NCBI GenBank assembly: GCA_016932435.1
Contig: JAFGCW010000090.1
Location: 1 to 55,178, forward strand
Length of the DNA: 55,178 nucleotides
Reading direction: 5' to 3'
Source of the DNA: Dehalococcoidales bacterium
GTDB taxonomy: Bacteria > Chloroflexota > Dehalococcoidia > Dehalococcoidales > UBA2162
Shown: positions 50,923 to 55,178 of the stretch, piece by piece
Layout: every line of letters starts with the position of its first letter
Numbering within the stretch: the stretch's first letter is position 1
Program-made: the position numbers and the translations under genes
The notes under the pieces: generated by a model
The model's database searches: none
Told to the model about the DNA's origin: nothing
Seen by the model: the letters and a program-made list of their open reading frames with translations, nothing else

Positions 50923-52101
50923 TTAAGGTTCCGGATCAATCAGTGATTCAAGGATACTTATATCACCGGTCATTTCGAACGCGCCCTCCGGTTCATATGG
51001 TTCCATACCGTAAATAACACTGTTACTTTCTCCCGGAACACTCCATCGTAGTATGACCCATCGTGCGTTGAACGCGTCCTCACCCGGAGGGGTGATTTCG
51101 ATCGGTGATGCGTAAACAGCCACCAGGGCATAACCTGTCTCAACACCGAAAGGCGGAGCGAAATAGTTTTTCAGCAGTCCGTCTGTTTCCATCGGTTCTC
51201 CGAGGGTGCCCAGGAGAATCAGAATTCTAGTAGCTACCGCTTCATAATTCGGTGGTGCTATTCCATATGCCGTATATGTCCCTCCAGGTTTAATGAAACT
51301 GTATCCTGACGGGCCTTTTGTCCATACTTTCTGTTCGGCATACTCTGTCCTTAATTCCAGCATACTGTCAATACTGACCACCGGAGGCAGATATCCCACT
51401 AATGATATCGGTTCTATTCCCCAGTTCCAACTGCTTACAAGCCCCAGTATTATCCCATTTCCATCAGTTACTATATCAGCCTGACTGATATTCCCTCGGT
51501 TTTTTGGGGACATCTCGTTATTGTATTTGATCTGAAAAGACAGAGGAACTTCACTTATTCCTGCTGTAACCGTGACTCCTGCTTTACTAAATTCCACCTT
51601 ATCGAATACCGGCTTCTTCCCTTCTTCCGTCTCTTCGTAATCCTTTATCGAGAACGACCAGCCGTAAACGAGAACCTTGTCGTCCTGTTTAATATTCAAT
51701 GCACTGCCGGTCTTTGCTACGGGTAACGGGCCACCCGATATTGTAAGCAGGGTAGCTCCCGTCCTGAAATCCACCCTCTGTATGGCAGCTTCATACTTTT
51801 CACGCGAGTCGTAAACAACGTATACATTATCCGGTAGAGGACTCATGTGATAATCCATGATTGTCAACGCTTCCGTTCCATCAACGATAATAATACCGGT
51901 CCCCTCCGGATAGCCATCTACCCATACCTGTACGGATGTATCCCGCAAATCCTTTGTCATGGATGGCATACAGGACATTGCCCCGAGCGCTGCTAAAACA
52001 ACTGCCAGTAGTGTAAGTGAAATACTCACAACACCTTTCATCGATACTGATCTACGGAAACGGTTTTGGAGCTTAATATATGTGTTTCTCAGGTAGTTCA
52101 T
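50923..52101 (-). CDS. Membrane-anchored trypsin-like fold protein, apparently inactive
   Basis: An N-terminal hydrophobic segment (VSISLTLLAVVLAALGAMSCMPS, near residues 25-47) anchors the protein. The next 220 residues follow the layout of DegP-like serine proteases: EGTGIIIVDGTEALTIMDYHM for the His strand, FRTGATLLTISG where TDLAVLKI normally is, and VTDGNGIILGLVSS where the GNSGGPL Ser loop would end. The catalytic Asp and Ser are not seen, so the fold may be used for binding. The C-terminal 150 residues are unassigned. Start is uncertain; ATG 52101 is used. Confidence 0.55.
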   Translation of the reverse strand: MNYLRNTYIKLQNRFRRSVSMKGVVSISLTLLAVVLAALGAMSCMPSMTKDLRDTSVQVWVDGYPEGTGIIIVDGTEALTIMDYHMSPLPDNVYVVYDSREKYEAAIQRVDFRTGATLLTISGGPLPVAKTGSALNIKQDDKVLVYGWSFSIKDYEETEEGKKPVFDKVEFSKAGVTVTAGISEVPLSFQIKYNNEMSPKNRGNISQADIVTDGNGIILGLVSSWNWGIEPISLVGYLPPVVSIDSMLELRTEYAEQKVWTKGPSGYSFIKPGGTYTAYGIAPPNYEAVATRILILLGTLGEPMETDGLLKNYFAPPFGVETGYALVAVYASPIEITPPGEDAFNARWVILRWSVPGESNSVIYGMEPYEPEGAFEMTGDISILESLIDPEP

Positions 52102-52279
52102 ACTCGATATTGTATAATCTATAAAAGACGATTTCAAGATCTAAAAATTTCCAACACTGATACCCTCTCTTTCCCTCAATCCTCTATTATTGTAAGATTG
52201 TGTAAATCTTGTCTTAATTACACTAGTTAGGATTTAGAGTTTAGAAATTAGTATTTAATGTAATGGTGAGGTAGAAATC

Positions 52280-52768
52280 ATGGAAATAGCTCTCTATGTA
52301 ATCATATTTATTCTGCTGGTACTGGTAGTCTTCCTCGTGATGCGGCCTCGAAAGATAGAGATGCCGGATATAGCGGAACTAGAAGCCAAGCTCAGGTACG
52401 CTCTGGCATCGGCCGATTCCGTGAAGGAAATCCACGATCTGCTGGAAGATATGCCGCGCGACGTCCTGACATCTATCACCCGCAGCCAGGGGACCCGTTC
52501 CGGCAAGCTGAACGAACTCCTCGCAACCCTGGAACTCACCAAGTACGACCGACTTTTCTACCTCGGCGATCCTATCGACTTCGTTGGCATCAGGTACGAC
52601 GAGGGGATCGACTTCATCGAGGTCAAGACCGGCCGCGCCCGTTTCACCGAGGATGAACTCAAGCTGAAAGACCTCATCGAGTGCAAGATGGTCAACTACC
52701 TCCCGCTCTCCGTCAAACGCATCAACTTCGCCGAAGAGATAAATACCGATAACATCGAGATAGAGTAA
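52280..52768 (+). CDS. Membrane-anchored Holliday-junction-resolvase-like protein
   Basis: A single N-terminal membrane helix (MEIALYVIIFILLVLVVFLVM) is followed by a linker and the Endonuc_Holl domain at about 95-150, with the nuclease-like residues GDPIDFVGIRYDEGIDFIEVKTG (Asp, Glu and Lys of the restriction-nuclease fold). From about 52430 the gene uses many more C-ending codons than its neighbours. It ends two bases before the methyltransferase gene, so the two are coupled. Whether it acts on DNA or on an unknown substrate at the membrane is not known. Confidence 0.8.
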   Translation: MEIALYVIIFILLVLVVFLVMRPRKIEMPDIAELEAKLRYALASADSVKEIHDLLEDMPRDVLTSITRSQGTRSGKLNELLATLELTKYDRLFYLGDPIDFVGIRYDEGIDFIEVKTGRARFTEDELKLKDLIECKMVNYLPLSVKRINFAEEINTDNIEIE

Positions 52769-52770
52769 TA

Positions 52771-53415
52771 ATGTCAGGTAATTTTAACTCCTTCGACCGG
52801 TGGGCTCTCACCTATGATAAAGACATGGAGATGGCAAATGATTCCAATGACTGGATGTTCGGCGGTTATTACGGTGTTCTAAACAAGGTTGTTGAGTATT
52901 GTGAGCTTGAAAAATATGAAAATCCACTGATGCTTGACATCGGCGCCGGGACCGGCAACCTTTCGGTAAAATTTCTCGATATAGGGCTGATGGTAAAGGC
53001 TATCGATCCATCTAAGAAAATGAGGGAAATCTGCCAAAGCAAGTACCCGGACCTGAAAGTACTGCGAGGTGATTTCCTGGATATCCCGCTTCCTCCGGAG
53101 AGTATTGACATCATCGTCTCATCCTACGCCTTTCACCACCTGACACCTGACGAAAAAGAAATTTCTATCTCCCTGATGGAAAAACTCCTCAAACCGAAAG
53201 GCCGAATTGTCATCGCCGATCTTATGTTCAAAAACACTATAGAAGAAGAACGTATAAATCTCGCTTTATTTAATTCTGTACTGGGCGACACGATCGATGA
53301 AGATGAATATCCCGCTATTTTCGAAGATATAGGACAAGTTTTCCAAAAGAAAAGTTTTGATTTCAACGGCGAACAGCTTACGGATTCAGTCTGGATTCTC
53401 TGTGGCCGTCTCTAA
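52771..53415 (+). CDS. Class I SAM-dependent methyltransferase (YrrT-like)
   Basis: The 214-residue protein has the SAM-binding motif LMLDIGAGTGNLSVKF near residue 50, the acidic ribose contact in VKAIDPSKKM near 72, LRGDFLDIPLPPESIDIIVSSYAFHHL near 96-121 and a KPKGRIVIADLMF segment. The start FNSFDRWALTYDKDMEM is like Bacillus YrrT, which is linked to methionine recycling. The substrate is unknown. It lies directly after the resolvase-like gene. Confidence 0.88.
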   Translation: MSGNFNSFDRWALTYDKDMEMANDSNDWMFGGYYGVLNKVVEYCELEKYENPLMLDIGAGTGNLSVKFLDIGLMVKAIDPSKKMREICQSKYPDLKVLRGDFLDIPLPPESIDIIVSSYAFHHLTPDEKEISISLMEKLLKPKGRIVIADLMFKNTIEEERINLALFNSVLGDTIDEDEYPAIFEDIGQVFQKKSFDFNGEQLTDSVWILCGRL

Positions 53416-53429
53416 TCATTATCAGACTC

Positions 53430-53879
53430 TCATGCATCTGTTGGAATTGGTTTTAGCCCCATCCACTCGACATGAATAATTTCGCGGGTATCCGGATTGA
53501 TGATAACGTCGAGTCTCACGCGTGACGGTTCGCCGAAATAGAAAGTGACATCTGCGTATAATTCACCGTTCTTTCCCAGGTTCTGAACCTGATTCTCATC
53601 CAACTCGCCTTCATCGGTTATGTGGATCTCTCTTGGAATGTACTCCCTCTCGGGTTTCTGCCAGGTTATCTCAGCCCAACCGAACAATACTCTATAGGTA
53701 TGATGTCTTTCCAGCGCCCGTTTTGCCTCCTCGGTATCCAACGCAATTTCAACCAGCCTGTCTTTTTCTTCTTCAGTCAGCTTCCTGAATTCCTTCATAC
53801 CTTGAGGATGACCGTTACAACCGGAAACATATACAAGCAGCCCGCATAGTAAGCTTATACTTAAAAGCCTGAGTATCAT
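53430..53879 (-). CDS. Lipoprotein of unknown function
   Basis: The 149-residue protein starts with a lipoprotein signal peptide (MILRLLSISLLCGLLVYVSGC), with Cys 21 as the lipidation site. The mature part is charged and helical (EFRKLTEEEKDRLVEIALDTEEAKRALE), then beta-rich (ADVTFYFGEPSRVRLDVIINPDTREIIHVEWMG), resembling small periplasmic binding or PepSY-like domains. No family is assigned. The gene start overlaps the rluB stop in an ATGA arrangement, so it is co-expressed with it. Confidence 0.7.
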   Translation of the reverse strand: MILRLLSISLLCGLLVYVSGCNGHPQGMKEFRKLTEEEKDRLVEIALDTEEAKRALERHHTYRVLFGWAEITWQKPEREYIPREIHITDEGELDENQVQNLGKNGELYADVTFYFGEPSRVRLDVIINPDTREIIHVEWMGLKPIPTDA

Positions 53880-54604
53880 TTTAGGTCAAATAATTTCCTC
53901 ATCTCTTCTACCGGAATCTCTCTTACTTTACCCTCTTTTAACTCACCGAGTGTAAGTTTACCGATTCGTATTCTCTGCAGGCTAAAAACTCTACATCCCA
54001 GCGACTCGAACATCCGGCGTACCTGCCGCTTTCTGCCTTCATGGATAATAACGGAGTAAGTATGCTCCAGGTCAGCCCCAATTTTCGAAACCTTCGCCGG
54101 AGCTGTTTTCCCGTCCTCCAGTACTATCCCCTTCTCCAGCCTGTTTTTCTCATCCGGTGTTATTTCCCGGTCCAGTGTTACCAGGTATTCCTTGTCATGC
54201 TTGTACCGCGGATGCGTCATCCGATTCGTCAGTTCTCCATCATTCGTCATCAGCAGCAGGCCAGTACTGTCCTTGTCCAGCCTGCCTGCAGGATATAACC
54301 TCAGGTGCCTGTACTTTTCAGGAATAAAATCGATCGTTGTCTTCCTGCCGCGGTCGTCACTCACCGTAGACAGCACGTCCGGCGGCTTGTTCAGTACAAG
54401 GTATACATGTTTTTCCTTCGTCAGCTTTATCTCAACGCCATCGACCACTATACGATCTTTCCAACTATGCACCGTCTGGCGCAGGTTTTCCGCAACCTTG
54501 CCGTTTACTGTCACCCTGCCCTCCATTATCGCGGCGGCAACCTTCCTCCTCGATCCCGCACCAGCTCCTGTAAGTATTCTTAGTAAATCCTCTTTTTCAC
54601 TCAT
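53876..54604 (-). CDS. rluB: Ribosomal large-subunit pseudouridine synthase (RsuA/RluB family)
   Basis: The 242-residue protein has an N-terminal S4 RNA-binding domain (GAGSRRKVAAAIMEGRVTVNGKVA) and the RsuA/RluB catalytic motif AGRLDKDSTGLLLMTNDGEL near residue 100 with the catalytic Asp. IHEGRKRQVRRMFESLGCRVFSLQRIRIGKL near 195 follows. It modifies a uridine in 23S or 16S rRNA; RluB, RluE, RluF and RsuA cannot be separated by eye. Its stop overlaps the start of the small lipoprotein gene. Confidence 0.9.
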   Translation of the reverse strand: MSEKEDLLRILTGAGAGSRRKVAAAIMEGRVTVNGKVAENLRQTVHSWKDRIVVDGVEIKLTKEKHVYLVLNKPPDVLSTVSDDRGRKTTIDFIPEKYRHLRLYPAGRLDKDSTGLLLMTNDGELTNRMTHPRYKHDKEYLVTLDREITPDEKNRLEKGIVLEDGKTAPAKVSKIGADLEHTYSVIIHEGRKRQVRRMFESLGCRVFSLQRIRIGKLTLGELKEGKVREIPVEEMRKLFDLK

Positions 54605-54761
54605 AACCCGATTATATACGAAATATCAGTTTATTAGTATTACCTTACTCCTTTCTACCTGTATCCTGGCTTTCATCTCGTACTTGATACATGTTCCAGC
54701 ACATGCCCATAGAAGACGAATCCTTTCGATTGCACCTTAAAGTGTATTTATTCATAAATTT

Positions 54762-54795
54762 CCTGGATTCCCGCGTTCGCGGGAATGACAAAAAG
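54762..54795. repeat. Dispersed palindromic repeat (second GTCATTCC copy)
   Basis: CCTGGATTCCCGCG and CGCGGGAATGACA form an inverted pair, the same element type as at 7360-7418 in the opposite orientation. The gap from 54605 to the window end holds this repeat, copy D of the hairpin repeat and a terminator-like stem; no complete gene is seen. Confidence 0.65.
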
Positions 54796-54960
54796 GAATA
54801 CGGAATGAGAAGTAGATGAAATCATTATGAAAAATACTCGGTCAGCATATAAAGGAAAAATTTGTATTAATCTCCTGATCCTTTTCCTTCCCCCGCCCTT
54901 TAATCACTCAAGTAACCTTCCCAAGCCGGTTATAAATTAATTCTAAATCACTACCAATCC

Positions 54961-55020
54961 TATTTTCGAACCACCTCCTTTCCTTTTGGAGAGGAGGTAA
55001 GTTCGTAACCGGAGGAGAGG
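54961..55020 (+). repeat. Dispersed hairpin repeat, copy D
   Basis: TTTTCGAACC, a hairpin ACCTCCTTTCC/TTTTGGAGAGGAGGT, then GTTCGTAACCGGAGGAGAGG. It is one of the best matches to the shared pattern. Confidence 0.65.
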
Positions 55021-55100
55021 ATTAAAATAAAAAAAGAATATTTACTTATTCGCAAATACTCTCGAAATATAAAAAGTAATGCCCAATGAGAAAATGAAAA

Positions 55101-55145
55101 ACCGGCAGCGCCTTTCTTGTATCTCTTTCTTCAGGCGCTGCCGGT
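55101..55145 (-). terminator. Strong stem-loop near the right edge
   Basis: ACCGGCAGCGCCT (55101-55113) pairs perfectly with AGGCGCTGCCGGT (55133-55145). On the minus strand it is followed by TTTTCATTTTC, so it looks like a terminator for a minus-strand gene lying mostly beyond the window. An open minus-strand frame also runs from the edge across it. Confidence 0.6.
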
Positions 55146-55178
55146 ATCTCTTCCGCTACCGGACATTTACCTTCTCCC

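Overview
The window looks like a chromosomal piece of a strictly anaerobic bacterium that handles one-carbon units through a bacterial-type Wood-Ljungdahl pathway. The acs gene set, the paired MetF/MetV reductase, the DUF39/NIL-ferredoxin sulfur genes, DUF3786 and the moderate GC content fit an uncultured Chloroflexota lineage near Dehalococcoidia. That placement is inference from gene content; no rRNA or other decisive marker is present. I found no tRNA, rRNA, CRISPR array, prophage or transposase gene.

Layout. 1-1250: a truncated secreted-protein gene whose reading frame runs into a 22-bp tandem repeat at the edge, preceded by TTAAGAA direct repeats and an OmpR-type regulator with a degenerate receiver. 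1780-6105: a structured-RNA candidate with its own promoter and terminator, followed by a homocysteine/sulfur-transfer cassette (HcyBio/DUF39, NIL-ferredoxin, GNAT, UPF0280, E1-like enzyme, ubiquitin-like sulfur carrier). 6203-7330: an acyl-CoA dehydrogenase. 7826-15815: a minus-strand housekeeping run (tgt, HPP protein, ruvX, alaS, ROK kinase, pdxA, holA). 15971: a lone ribbon-helix-helix regulator behind a palindromic operator. 16588-20484: acyl-CoA carboxyltransferase, small cysteine protein, TlpA, CcdA, mobA. 20775: DUF3786.

21587-35397 is the centrepiece: one minus-strand operon cooC-fhs-cooC-folD-(72-aa ORF)-acsD-acsA-acsB-acsC-acsE-metV-metF, with a good promoter at one end and a hairpin terminator at the other. 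It encodes formate activation, the folate-bound reductions, methyl transfer to the corrinoid iron-sulfur protein, CO dehydrogenase, acetyl-CoA synthase and two nickel-insertion ATPases. Formate dehydrogenase and the electron partners of MetFV are not in the window.

35606-40996: a sugar nucleotidylyltransferase, yebC-ruvC-ruvA, a uroporphyrinogen-decarboxylase-family protein (possible corrinoid methyltransferase) and an arrestin-fold protein. 41024-55178 is accessory: a secreted leucine-rich-repeat protein, two divergent paralogous histidine kinases (one broken by frameshifts), a VOC protein, MscL with a zinc-ribbon tail, HAD, PNPOx, PIG-L and DinB proteins, a protease-fold protein that seems to lack its catalytic residues, a membrane-anchored Holliday-resolvase-like protein, a methyltransferase, a lipoprotein and rluB.

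Intergenic gaps carry at least two families of dispersed palindromic repeats. The points most worth a second look are the structured RNA before the sulfur cassette, the composition of that cassette, the apparent ACG start of ruvX, the unknown 72-aa protein inside the Wood-Ljungdahl operon, and the degenerate regulator with its likely binding repeats.
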